Source: Welwitschia mirabilis
Taxonomy: Eukaryota; Gnetophyta; Gnetopsida; Welwitschiales
NCBI GenBank assembly: GCA_051453625.1
Contig: JBOZIK010000001.1
Coordinates: 20,992,668 to 21,039,068 of the forward strand
DNA length: 46,401 nucleotides
Direction: 5' to 3'
Under the pieces are notes generated by a model. That model saw nothing but the letters and a program-made list of their open reading frames with translations, had not been told where the DNA came from and searched no databases. A program made the translations under genes and the position numbers. Positions 23,231-33,567 of this stretch are shown piece by piece. Every line of letters begins with the position of its first letter. The stretch's first letter is position 1.

Positions 23231-24109
23231 TAGTAAGTATCCTCCTTAACTTAAGTGCTTTTATTGTCTATACAGTTGTCCACACTATTAAGTGAATAAT
23301 AGGGTTTTGTAAAGTATTTCTTGTGTTGCATTAGCACTTTGATTGCAGGATTGTAGCTTCAAATAGGAAGTATAGTAAATTGCTTCAAATACTATAAAAT
23401 GTAATGAAGATTACATGTTTTTATGGAATTTGCCTTAGATATTCATTATTCTTAAAGCTTGGCATAAACTTATCTAGTATCCTATAAAACTACTCAAAAT
23501 ACCCTAACAAATACATATAATTCATAGTTCCACACCTAGTCATATCAGTCCCTAATAAAATCATGTAAACAATTGTAATCATGAGCCAAATTAACTAACC
23601 ATAAATCAACTAGAAAACTATGAAATAAACTCAAAAAAATTTTCAAGAATCTCAAAATGCAAAATAGAAATGTCAAAAATAGATAATTGAATATTTCACC
23701 TATGTAGTACAGTTGGTCATACTATTATCCTGGTGGTCGTTTAAACAATGGAGGGGACTATAGGATGAAAAATTTAACCTAGAAAAATAGAAGCCTAGGA
23801 AAAATATTTTATAGAAAGATAAACATTAAATTTATTAGTAATTAATATCTTCCCACTCAAATGTATAACAGATAAAGGAAATAATTATGTATATATAAAC
23901 AATCCTCATCATGAAGTATCAAAGATGATATGTAAAAATATGCATGATATCCAATAATAAAAACGTACACCATGATGATACTTAAAATAAAATATCTATA
24001 TATAAATCATGATTTTTTTATAATCCATGGAGGGGAAGATACATAATATAATATAAAGAAATCACTCCCTCATCTAGTCATGATGAATGCATGATGTGTA
24101 ACAGGCTTA
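23231..24109. other. Unclassified AT-rich retroelement-like DNA
   Basis: It lies between the D-family LTR fragment and a decayed ORF. It is probably the upstream part of the same element, but no motif fixes it. Confidence 0.35.
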
Positions 24110-25330
24110 GCTGTAGGAGGAGAAGAGGAAGAATGCTCAGGATCTGCAAGGAAACAATGGTCAAGTGATGTCATGATCATGCATGCTGTCTTGTCTTCCT
24201 ACATTCAAACTGTCTATGGAAGATCTACTGTCACACCATGCTTTATCTATAGGATGCATTATTGCATATCAACTAGCTTCTTCTTGGTGTGTTATGCTCT
24301 TCTTTCAATTGTCATAATCCTTTGATCTAGTATAGAGATGATTCAATGTACTATCTCTTAAATAGTCTGTGTATTCTTTGCCAAGAGAGCCTGAATCTAC
24401 TCTAAGATAGCATTAACCGTAAGTCTCTGTACTTGAGATCTCTCTTTCCCTTTTAGTATCTATATGCTCATGTCCTATAAGTAATGAGTTGAAGTCTGAA
24501 TGTATGTAAATCTCTGCTCACCTACTAGATCTTGTATGTCAAAGTGTCTAAACATAACTGAGAGAAGGCATGGATATCCAAAATTTTGAAGCTAATGTAC
24601 CTCTATCATAGTCCTAAACCTCCTCTAAATAAATGTCAGTAGGTCCATTTGCTTATCCTACTTGAATACTATCAACATCTATAAGTGTGTGACTATCACA
24701 TAATTGTCATGGAATAATGGACTAATGTTATGAATCAGCCCTCTATGTAGAATCTAATAGGCAAGTAACAACTGTATGACCAAAACTCCCTGTCTATCTA
24801 AAGTCAAATCAATTGGAATGTTAAGTACTACACTGTAAGCAAGGTGCTCCTCTGTCCCACCAGCTAAATGTATATGTGTGCTCCTGATATTACTAATATC
24901 ATTCACTATAGTAATATGATTTAGAAGGATGGTGATCTCATGGCCTCAAATAGTAGCTACTATCATGTTAACAAGATGGCCATAAGCATTAGGACACTGC
25001 TCTATATGCATCGTGTGGTAGAACTCCCTGGTCTCTAATACGTAATATGCCTTATATGCTTCTAGGATTCTTCGGAGCTATAGATCTATGAGTCTCTAGT
25101 CTATCTTTGGCTTTATATGGCTCATAAAATCATCAAACTATCTCTCAACATGAATGATCGTGGTCTGGATAGTAAGTGCTTTAGCATAATGAAGTGGAGG
25201 GTGGATCAGCTCTACTCGCTTAATCTTTAATGATGCTAATAGATCACCTCCTTCTCAATATCCTCGGTCTCTGCCTCAACTTTTCTATCTCTATGTGTGC
25301 ATCACCTACTCAATTATAAATATGAGACAT
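24110..25330 (-). pseudogene. Decayed retrotransposon-associated ORF, plant transposon-protein-like
   Basis: The minus strand gives long readable stretches despite many stops: MHIEQCPNAYGHLVNMIVAT, then GHEITILLNHITIVNDISNI, ILHRGLIHNISPLFHDNYVIV, and RRFRTMIEVHQLQNFGYPCL after reading through one stop. The end reads PEHSSSSPPTAKP. The helical pattern resembles the putative plant transposon protein/Athila ORF1-like proteins found between integrase and 3' LTR of some elements. The match is by pattern only. Neighbouring D-family LTR sequence downstream fits such a position. Its function is unknown. Confidence 0.4.
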
Positions 25331-25415
25331 GTCATGCAAAGTCAAGCGGAAATCTCTAAAATGTGTCCATGGAAGTTTGAAGTAACTCATAAATTGTAAA
25401 AAATCATAAAAATAT

Positions 25416-25515
25416 NNNNNNNNNNNNNNNNNNNNNNNNNNNNNNNNNNNNNNNNNNNNNNNNNNNNNNNNNNNNNNNNNNNNNNNNNNNNNNNNNNNNN
25501 NNNNNNNNNNNNNNN
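25416..25515. other. Assembly gap, 100 N
   Basis: It separates the decayed ORF from LTR C with its primer-binding site. The flanks are not alike, so real sequence may be missing and the join may be wrong. Confidence 0.95.
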
Positions 25516-25577
25516 ACTATGTATAAAACTTGTAAAAAAAAAAACTAGTGCTTTTTTGAGCTACTACCATGCTATTA

Positions 25578-25595
25578 TCCTTAGTAACAGTGTAA
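25578..25595 (-). promoter_or_regulatory. Decayed primer-binding site, tRNA-Asp type (copy C)
   Basis: It differs from the tRNA-Asp complement at 8 of 18 positions: seven C-to-T/G-to-A transitions and one transversion. Its spacing to the LTR edge matches copy B. Confidence 0.65.
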
Positions 25596-25600
25596 AAATC

Positions 25601-26936
25601 TATTTATTATAGTACAGTTTTTAGAATTAAGCTAACTTTTTACTTAGATATCATACTTTCTTAGGGATAACATGAGGTATTGGTTTAGATTTATAGTACT
25701 TTAACTTTCAAAAAGATGGAAAAAGAAAGAAAAAAGAAGAAGAGAATAAAGTACATTATAGAGTTGGGTTGAAATTCATCTTAGAGGGGAGGAAAGTAAG
25801 CTAGCTTCAAGGTATCATCGACCTGTCCTAAGTAGTCCTTTACTTTAATGTTGTCCAATTGTCTTCTTGCAAAACAAAAAAACCATTAAGTTCTTTTGGT
25901 ATAATTTATGGGATATAATCTCCTCCAACATATGATAAATGATGAACTTAATCAATGCCTTTCTTGAATAACTATAGAAAGTGAGGACTTCTAAAGTACT
26001 CAAGATTTATGAAATTAAAAGACTAAGTGATAAAGAGAAGTTTACATAACTAAACTAAACTTGATAGTTAAAGAAATTACCTAAGCATTCTAATTATAAG
26101 TTTATCCATGAATTGAAATTAAAAGGAAAATAACTTTTACATTACAGAAAGAACAACTTTATAGCTCAAAAAGAAGAAAGTGAAAAAAAACTCCTCAAGT
26201 AATCCCTAAAGGCTAGCTCACTCCCCTAAAGAGTCACCTAGAAAGCCATCACAAGTCAAAAATTGAAAGTGCTATAATTTCTCTAAGGAAAAGATGAATA
26301 CAATGAAAGGTTCAAAGCCCTTTTATGAAGAGAGATGAGGGTGAAGAGTGATTACAAGCTCTTGGCTTATAGTGTTAAGTAGAATCTTCATTATTTAGCA
26401 TTAGGTAGATAGGATTTTGTCTTATAGAATTTGATGAAGATTATCTTATAGCATTAGGTAGATAAGATTTTGTCCTCTAGCATTAGGTAGAATCTTTGTC
26501 ATTTGGCATTTGATGAAGGTTATTTTGTAGTATTTGGTGGAGATTGTTATACAGTGTTAGGTGGAATCTTCATCATGATGAGTTCAACACATGTTCTTTG
26601 GAGGTGGATTTTTATTACCAACTGGTGCTATTGCCATATGTCTCTAGTGCCACTTCCACATACCTTTGCATATGTCTTCTAATGCTACTACTAGGTATCA
26701 TGACCTCAGGTCTTCATTGTTACTATTGTTTTGTACGTAATTGTATCCATCTTCTGTCATGTGCTCCAAAACAAGGCTAAAGATTCATAATTATCATGGA
26801 GAAAAATATAATATTAAGTTTTATTTTAAAAATAATAGAAGACATATTTCATGATTAAAAGAATTAAATTAATGTCTTTGTTTATAATAAATTAGCCTAA
26901 AACACTTGATATAATGTTAATTTTTGCATGTTAACA
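25601..26936 (-). repeat. Gypsy LTR copy C (5' LTR)
   Basis: Full-length match to LTR A (about 85-88% in sampled stretches). It ends GCATGTTAACA on the plus strand. The primer-binding site at its left edge marks it as a 5' LTR of a minus-strand element. Confidence 0.8.
26360..26580. repeat. Imperfect tandem repeats inside LTR C
   Basis: About eight degenerate units of 25-35 bp built on GCATTAGGTAGAATCTTTGTC. The same array is partly visible in LTR A at 16746-16850, the rest of it falling in the gap. Confidence 0.7.
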
Positions 26937-26987
26937 ATGAGGGATTTAAAATATAAATGACAACATCTTCTTGGTTGTGGTCAAGAT
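26937..26987 (+). other. Possible LINE continuation right of the gypsy insertion
   Basis: Joining 15868 to 26942 would continue a LINE-like frame for about 15 codons (GI, stop, NINDN). This is too short to be sure. Confidence 0.25.
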
Positions 26988-28074
26988 TGATAAATATAGA
27001 TCGACCCTAGAGGGGGATGAATAGGTCTTAAAGCCAATCTTCCTCCTCTTCAAAACCTATAAATAAAACAAACAAGTGTATAAAACACAAGTGCAAGATA
27101 TTTCAATGGTGGATAGACATCACCCTTCAGCCCCTTAGACCCCCTGTCCTTCCAACATCAGAAGATTATAAGGCTAATCCTTAACTAGAGAAGCAGGAAA
27201 GTAGGATGGATGCATTAATGCACAAATATACTTTCAATTGTACAACAATCTCTTCATAATACATGATAAAATGAGAGCCTCAAATAGAAATCTAAACTTA
27301 TAGCTCATTCAGATACAATAAAAGAATGGTGTAATAAGTTTTCTTCTTGTGTTCATTGATATGACAAAAAGGTCTTTTTTCCTTTTGATTTAAAGGAAAC
27401 TTAAATAGTGAAAGTACACAAGGTAACTGTTTGAGAGAAGGAAATGAACCATTATAAGATTTTGCACCTTTTGATGAACCATTAGAAATGTAATGGTTAC
27501 ATTTGTAATACATGCAGTCGACCCACGTATCTGATCACCCTTCTTTCTTTGCTTCGGTTGCCCTTATGTAAATGTGCGGTAGACCGTATTTTGGTTGCCC
27601 TTACTTTGATGAATCGGTCGATCCTGTGAGTGTATGTGGTCACCTATAAGTAAGTTGTTTGGTTGCCCTTGCTGTTTAGAGACTAAACTTTCACCGATTG
27701 TCATGTGGTCACCCGTGTAACACTAGGCAGTCACCCATACTATCATAAGACTAAACTTAGCAGATTATCATGCGATCGCCCTTGCATTTTTGAGCAGTCG
27801 CCGCCTTTATTCCAGTCTTTCAGAGAAGTTTCAACTAGGTCGCCTGAGTACTTGTGAATGGTCGTCCATGCTAGAACTGCTCTTCTTTTTGATGTATCAG
27901 TTTGGTCACCTGATAGGATATGATCGGTCACCAAAAATTGAAGTAGTCTTTTTAGTTCTTGATAGGTCGGTCACCCAAAGATATGAATTGGTCGCCCGGT
28001 GCTAGAAAATCTCTGCACAATTCACTAACTACAAAAAACTTATTAAATTAATTAATGACAATAGGTTCTCAACA
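26988..28074 (-). mobile_element. Isolated copia-type LTR
   Basis: On the minus strand it begins TGTTGAGAACC and ends with the CCTATTCATCCCCCTCTAGG block, then GATCTATATTTATCA, the same 3' end pattern as the SIRE-type LTRs at 31437 and 39298. No primer-binding site or polypurine tract flanks it, so it may be a solo LTR. The 5-bp flanks (AAGAT, AATAA) do not match. Much of it is a motif array (27516-28001). Confidence 0.6.
27516..28001. repeat. Interspersed array of GGTCGCC-like motifs
   Basis: About 17 copies of a short core (GGTCGCC, GGTCACC, GGTTGCCC, CAGTCGCC, CGGTCGATCC) recur every 20-40 bp with unrelated sequence between them. The variants are mostly CpG transitions of one core. Confidence 0.7.
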
Positions 28075-29206
28075 AATAAATATTATTATTAAACTAAAAG
28101 TAAGAGGATCTGCATCATGGAAAAAGCTACTAAAGAGGAAATATAAGAGTTGAGAGCCAAGGTAAGGGATTCCTCCTTCTAGAAAGCCCTATGTAGATGA
28201 ATGGAAAGATTTGAAAAAAATCCTATCTAGTCCATCAATAAAGGGGATGTACCCTTTGGAAATTTTAATTTCATTGATAGTAAGAGCCCGTCAGAGGTCT
28301 TTAGATGAGAGGAGAGCTAGAATTTTTGGTAGAGAGGAAGCTTAAAAATTATTAAGATCTTTTGAGAAACTATTAGAAATAAGATAGAAAAATAAAAAAG
28401 GTAATCATAACCCTTTTAAAAAAATTTCAAGTATTAAATTTAGTGCCTAAGAAAAAGTACATCCAACTGATTAGCAGTAGGAGGATCTCTATAAGAGCAA
28501 TTCTTATAAAGAAGTATAATCACAATAAAAGCATGATAGACACTTGGGAAAAAGGATCCTCAAGTAAGTATGTGATCCTAAAATGGATTATCAAGAATAA
28601 TAGGGTATCAATAATGGTTGTTTGCATGACAAAATTAACATTTTAAGTAAGTATAATTAATTAATTTAACCTAGGGAAGGACACTTAATTTATTGATTTA
28701 TCATAAAATAAGGTATTTTATCTTTTTAATTATGTTTTCATGAGATTATGAGTTTCTCATTAACATTAGTAGGTATATTATTGTCTTTTGAAGAACATGA
28801 AAAAAGATGAAAGAAATCCAGTAAATAATGTTGGTGTCATCGGACAGGACTACTAGCACTGCTAGCTTTCTAAGGATAGACTTCATCAAATTCATGTTCC
28901 TATAACATTTTGGAGAATTAAACATAATTAACTTATGGACTATGTTAGAAATAATACAACATGAATATAGCATAAATATTAAAATCTTATAATATATAAA
29001 GAAAGTACAAATCAACACACCACAGCTATATGTGATGATAACAAGGATGATCACATAGCACACACATGACATGGTATTCATTGGCAGCATCATCAGTAGT
29101 TAAAGGACACATCATTGTCATGTTTGCATATGAGGTTAAAGCATCTTTATTTATGGCTACATGCCAAATGTATTTGTAAATCCCTCCTTATGTAATTGCC
29201 CTTAAG
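28075..29206. other. Unclassified AT-rich DNA
   Basis: Open stretches at 28443-28646 (plus) and 29093-28746 (minus) have no recognisable domain. Lysine- and isoleucine-rich composition follows from the AT bias. It is probably old retroelement debris. Confidence 0.4.
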
Positions 29207-29850
29207 TATCAGCCCTTATGTAATCGCCACCTAACAGAATAATGAATTAGACTCTAAGCCTCTTTCCTCATCTATAAAATGATCTTACCTATTATAAACA
29301 TCTTTTTATTATCTAAAGGTGGAGCATACTTGAAGGCTAGGATGTCATAGTGTTATAACACTCTTTCTTTGGGGCAGAATGATTTGAGGCTAATTGAGGA
29401 GTTCTTATTCTTCTCCTCCTTCATTGATGTAATGTATAATTTATTTTAGATTTTAACATAGAATGGTTTAAACCCTTTTATTATTAATTCATAATTTAGT
29501 TTGGTATTAGTAACATTTATGTAGGACCATTTTTAGAACTTATCTAAGCCCTTTCATTGTTATTGCATATTAATTTGGATTGGTAATATTTAGGTAGGAC
29601 TAATTCTAAGTGTGTTTCATACTTTTATTATTATTATTACATATTAACTTGAATTAGAAATTTTTAGGTGGATCTCACTTAATTTTTAAGTTTTAAGATA
29701 TAGGAAAGATTAAAGTGAAGGAGGAGAGTTGGATTAATCAGTAGATCTTTAGATCATTTCCATTTCCTTGCATCATCAATCAAAGATTACTTCTTTTCTC
29801 TCAAATTTCTAATTTTTAATGTTGTTTGAGTTTTCATTATAAGTTAGAAT
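29207..29850. repeat. Repeat E copy 1 (LTR-like), left of the copia element
   Basis: Colinear with 39817-40383: CCCTTATGTAATCGCCACC, then GGGGCAGAATGATT, then GAGGAGTTCTTATTCTTC, then TAGATCTTTAGATCATTTCC. It contains three tandem units of about 74 bp (29473-29692). The two copies now flank the SIRE-type insertion. Confidence 0.75.
29473..29692. repeat. Three-unit minisatellite of about 74 bp in repeat E
   Basis: Units start at 29473, 29549 and 29622 with CCTTTTATTATTA or CTTTCATTGTTATTG, followed by TTAGTTTGG, then TTTAGGTAGGAC. The same three units occur at about 40063-40270. Confidence 0.7.
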
Positions 29851-29879
29851 AATCTTATATCTTTTGATTAAATTTGCCT

Positions 29880-29884
29880 CGTAT
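29880..29884. other. Target-site duplication, left copy (CGTAT)
   Basis: Five bases next to the 5' LTR. The right copy is CATAT at 39299-39303, one G-to-A transition at a CpG. Confidence 0.7.
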
Positions 29885-31437
29885 TGTTAGAATATGTTTT
29901 ACCAATTAATATTAAAATAATATTTCTTATGTAGAAAATTTTTTGTATCTTGTGCAGAAAATGTTAACCATTTGCAGGTTAGATGCTAAAGTCATGAATG
30001 TCAAAATCTAATTATTAGAAACCTGTCAAGTTCACTTACCTTCTTGAGGGGTCGACCGGACTTTCAAGGAGTTGACCGCATCTGGAGCATACTCTCAAAA
30101 TTGAACTGAATTCAAAGAGATTAATCGGATTTCTAAGGGATCAACTGCACCTATGATATTAAGAGTGAGTATCCCTAAACCAAATGATGAGGGGTCGACA
30201 GGACCTATGATGGGGTCGACCAGATTTTTAGACCTAAGAATAGTATCCCTGAACTAAATATCAAGGGATTGACTGAACCTATTATGGGGTCGACTAGATC
30301 TATGAACCTGAGAATAGTACTCCTAAACCCATTGTCAAGGGGTCGATCAGACCTTTGAAGAGATCGACCGGACCTGAGAAGTATGTAGTTGATATCCCTA
30401 AGCCAATCATCATGGGATCTACCAGATACCTGAAGGGGTCACTTGATGCAAGAAATTGAAATATCTTTTATTAGGACTAGCAGACGACTAGACAGAATTA
30501 TGGGTGATTGGATGGGGGTCGATCGGACCCTGAGGAGTCAATTGAACATGGAGTCGTAAGAAACTAGGGTAATAAAAAACTTCACTCGGGTGATCTGTGT
30601 AAGTAACGACACAAGAAGGGGCCGACCGGACTTTTGAGAGGCTAACTGATGGGAACAGAATTAAAATTTTTTATCTGTTGTATATCTATTAGATATTTAT
30701 TTTCTAGCTATTTATAGCCATTAGAAGTGCATTTTTAATTGTAATAAACCCTAAAAGACTTCAAATATAAATAGCTATAAGAGAGATGATCAAAAAAACT
30801 TTTGGAAGCTTGATCAAAAGATTAAATATTGTGGTATTTACTATAGCATCTTGGCATTGTACTTCTGATCAAAAACAATCTATTATGTATTGTATCTATA
30901 CATTTAATATTAGATCTAGTGCTTTATTTGTTGTATTATCTACAGGAAAAAAGCTCCACCAAAATCATTGTATCAAAGAACGAGTGATATCTTTGCATTT
31001 TGGTATTATTTCATCACTATCTTACATTGTAAAAGATTGAAACTTAGCCTATAAAAGTCTATTGAAAGGTTAAGACTTAGCCTACAAAAGTTTGTTGGAA
31101 AGGTTAAGACTTAGCGTGTAAAAGTCTGTTTGTAAAGTTTATAGGTAAACCTGTAATATCTAAAAGAGTGATAAAGGTCCAGATCATGCTTGGTGATAAG
31201 CTAATCATTGAGAGTGGAGTAGTGGGTTTCCTTAACCACTATAAAATCCTATGTGCATTTATTCGGTATTTTATGCTTTTTATTAGTTTTATTACTTTGA
31301 ATACTTTTAGTTTCTCTTTTCATGTATGGATTTATTAGCAATTTATTGTGATTAAGTTTTTGTTATATCATGAGTTTTATTTAGTTAATTTTTAAAGAAC
31401 CTATTCACACCTTCCCCAAGACTTTTCGATCTTATCA
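29885..31437 (+). repeat. 5' LTR of the SIRE-type element
   Basis: It begins TGTTAGAATATG and ends CGATCTTATCA, 1553 bp. It includes an array of GGGGTCGACCGG-like motifs (30048-30650) and the CCTATTCACACC block near its end. Confidence 0.88.
30048..30650. repeat. Array of GGGGTCGACCGG-like motifs in the 5' LTR
   Basis: About 16 degenerate copies at 20-60 bp spacing; the best is GGGGTCGACCGGAC at 30048. Between copies a longer unit (AAGAATAGTATCCCTGAAC) also recurs. The matching array in the 3' LTR is at 37325-37920. Confidence 0.75.
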
Positions 31438-31439
31438 AT

Positions 31440-31453
31440 TGGTATCATAGCTA
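31440..31453 (+). promoter_or_regulatory. Primer-binding site, initiator tRNA-Met type
   Basis: TGGTATCATAGCTA starts 2 bp after the LTR. Plant copia elements use TGGTATCAGAGC; the G-to-T change here is the only difference in 12 bases. Confidence 0.85.
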
Positions 31454-31454
31454 A

Positions 31455-33467
31455 GTTATGTCCATTATTAGATTTTAATCAATATAATCTCTAGAACCCA
31501 AATATGAGAAATCCCTCTATTGATTTATCAAATATGTCTTTCTTAGACATCTATATGCTTATTTGTATATTCTAGATAGTATGTGGATATATTTTCAAAT
31601 AGATTGCAAATAGTGGAAATGAAAAAAAGTTAAGTAAAAGTGATAAAATATTATTTCAAAAATTTGATAAAGTCAGGAGATCTTCTTTCATAGAAATTGT
31701 ACCTCCTTTACATAATTTGCCCAACATATCAAGTAATGATGATTTTGATATGATTAATGAAGAATAGAATGAGCTAGAAGACACTTATCAAGAACTATAC
31801 CTAGAATGTGTAAAGTTGGCTAAAAGAATAAATGATATAAACAAGATTTTAAAATCTCTCATCAAGTAAAAGGAGGAAATGGAATTAATATTTAAGAGGA
31901 TCAAATCTAAAAACTCTAATATCACCCTTTAGGTAAAAGAGTTATCTTATTTTATTGATAATTTTTTTGGTAGTTATCTTAAATTAGAATAGATGCTTAG
32001 AGTACAAAAACTTATTGGTGACAAGTCAGGTATTGGGTTCATCTCATAAAAACATTAAAAGTAGAAAAATTAGGTAACATGGCAAATTAAGTTCTTTTCA
32101 AATATTACTTATCATTTCTATGAAAAAATTGGTCACTCAAAACCTTTTTGCAATGCTAGAAAATTAATGTTGTTCTCAAATGTGTTGGTACTTTTTCTTT
32201 TAAATTCATCATAAAAGGAGATGTATTACATAAGTCTAAAAAGATTATGTGGGTGAAAGTTGATGATATTAAAAGTTTTTTAATTTAAACAGCTTTCAAG
32301 GTTTCAAATAACAGTGGATGCTTAAGGCATATGACAAGCGACAAATCTAGATTCAAGCAATTAAGCAACTTTGATGGAGGAGAGGTGACTTTTGATGATA
32401 ATGGAAGAGCAAAAATAGAAGGCATTAGAAGCATTAGTGGAGATAACCTTTCTAGAATTAATAAAGTTTTGTATGTAAATGGTTTAAAGCATTGTTTATT
32501 AAGCATTAGTCAAATTTATTACAAAGTTCACAAGGTAGTATTTTTAATAAATCAAAATGTAAAATATTACATGGGAAATCTAATGATGTAATTCTTAGAG
32601 CAAGTAGAATAGATAAAGTATATAGCATAGCTCAATTATTTTCTCCATGTTATTTTTCAAATGTTCCTCGAGAAGAGCTTTGGCTTAAACTATTTAGATC
32701 ATGTTAATTATGATCAGTTGAAAATGATTATTCATAAAAACATTTTAAAAGGTATCTCTAAGATAAATGTACAAAAAGAAAGCTTATGTGATGCATGCCA
32801 AAAGGGAAAACAAATAAGGATTTCACATAAAAGTTAAAACTAGAATTCCACATATATGCCATTAGAGCTTATCCATATGAATGTTATTTTCTCACTATGG
32901 ATGATGATTTCTCTAGATATACTTGGGTAGCCTTCCTGTCAAACAAGTTTAAAGCTTACAAACATTAGATTGAGATATGCAAAAAGATTTAAAACAAAAA
33001 AGGGTATACCATAAACAAAATAAGAAGTGATTATGGTGATGAATTTGAAAATTATTTTTTTGAGAAATATTGCATTTATAATGGAATTGATCATCAATTT
33101 TCATCCCCAAAATTACCACAACAAAATAGTATAGCTGAAAAAGAAGATAGTTCACTAAAAAATGGCATGAACTATGTTAAATGGTAAGGAGGTCCATAAA
33201 TCTTTTTAGGCTAAGGCAATTAGCATATCATGCTACATTATTAATAGAGTATATCTTAGGTCCAATATAAATAAAACATCATATGAGTTATGAAAAGGAA
33301 AACAACCTAATGTATCATATTTTAAAATCTTCAGAAGTAAATACTTTGTGTTAAAAGATAGAGAACATTTGAGCAAATTTGAGTCTAAAGTAGATGAAGC
33401 AATTTTTTTGGATTACTTAACTAGAAGTATAGCCTATCATGTTTTCAACAAGAGTAGTTTAACGATA
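31455..33467 (+). pseudogene. Copia gag-protease-integrase remnant, block 1
   Basis: A gag coiled coil (LAKRINDINKILKSLIK, about 31810) ends in MLRVQKLIGDKSGIGF. The protease region carries MTSDKSRFKQL with DGGEVTFDDNG (32331-32400) and then LYVNGLKHCLLSISQ. The pre-integrase zinc region reads HVNYDQLK and LCDACQKGKQ. In the integrase core the first catalytic Asp is Asn (HMN, about 32877), the second is kept in RSDYGDEF (Asp codon 33029-33031), and Glu is kept in QQNSIAEKE. The C-terminal part ISYFxx-like KYFVLKDREHLSKFESKVDEA runs into a gap. Stops occur throughout. Confidence 0.82.
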
Positions 33468-33567
33468 NNNNNNNNNNNNNNNNNNNNNNNNNNNNNNNNN
33501 NNNNNNNNNNNNNNNNNNNNNNNNNNNNNNNNNNNNNNNNNNNNNNNNNNNNNNNNNNNNNNNNNNN
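33468..33567. other. Assembly gap, 100 N
   Basis: It lies between integrase block 1 and gag block 2. Reverse transcriptase would be expected about here in a normal element. Confidence 0.95.

Larger units (their letters stand above)
15869..26936 (-). mobile_element. Decayed Athila-like Ty3/gypsy element lacking RT and integrase
   Basis: Two colinear LTRs (15869-17199, 1331 bp; 25601-26936, 1336 bp) bound an 11.07 kb minus-strand element inserted in the LINE. The 5' LTR is the right one, followed on the minus strand by a tRNA-Asp-type primer-binding site (25595-25578). Gag (20870-19908) and protease (19110-18740) remnants are clear, but no reverse transcriptase, RNase H or integrase was recognised between protease and the left LTR, so it is an internally deleted copy. 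The 5-bp flanks are ATGGA and ATGAG, which could derive from one duplication by single G-to-A changes. The interior also holds an extra LTR fragment and foreign LTR pieces. Confidence 0.72.

Noticed and set aside
27516-28001. CRISPR-like spacing of short repeated cores
   Set aside because: Cores are too short and variable, spacers are irregular, and the host is a plant. It lies inside an LTR.
28746-29093. 115-codon hydrophobic frame on the minus strand
   Set aside because: Composition is that of AT-rich DNA, with no domain, no splice context and no conserved pattern.
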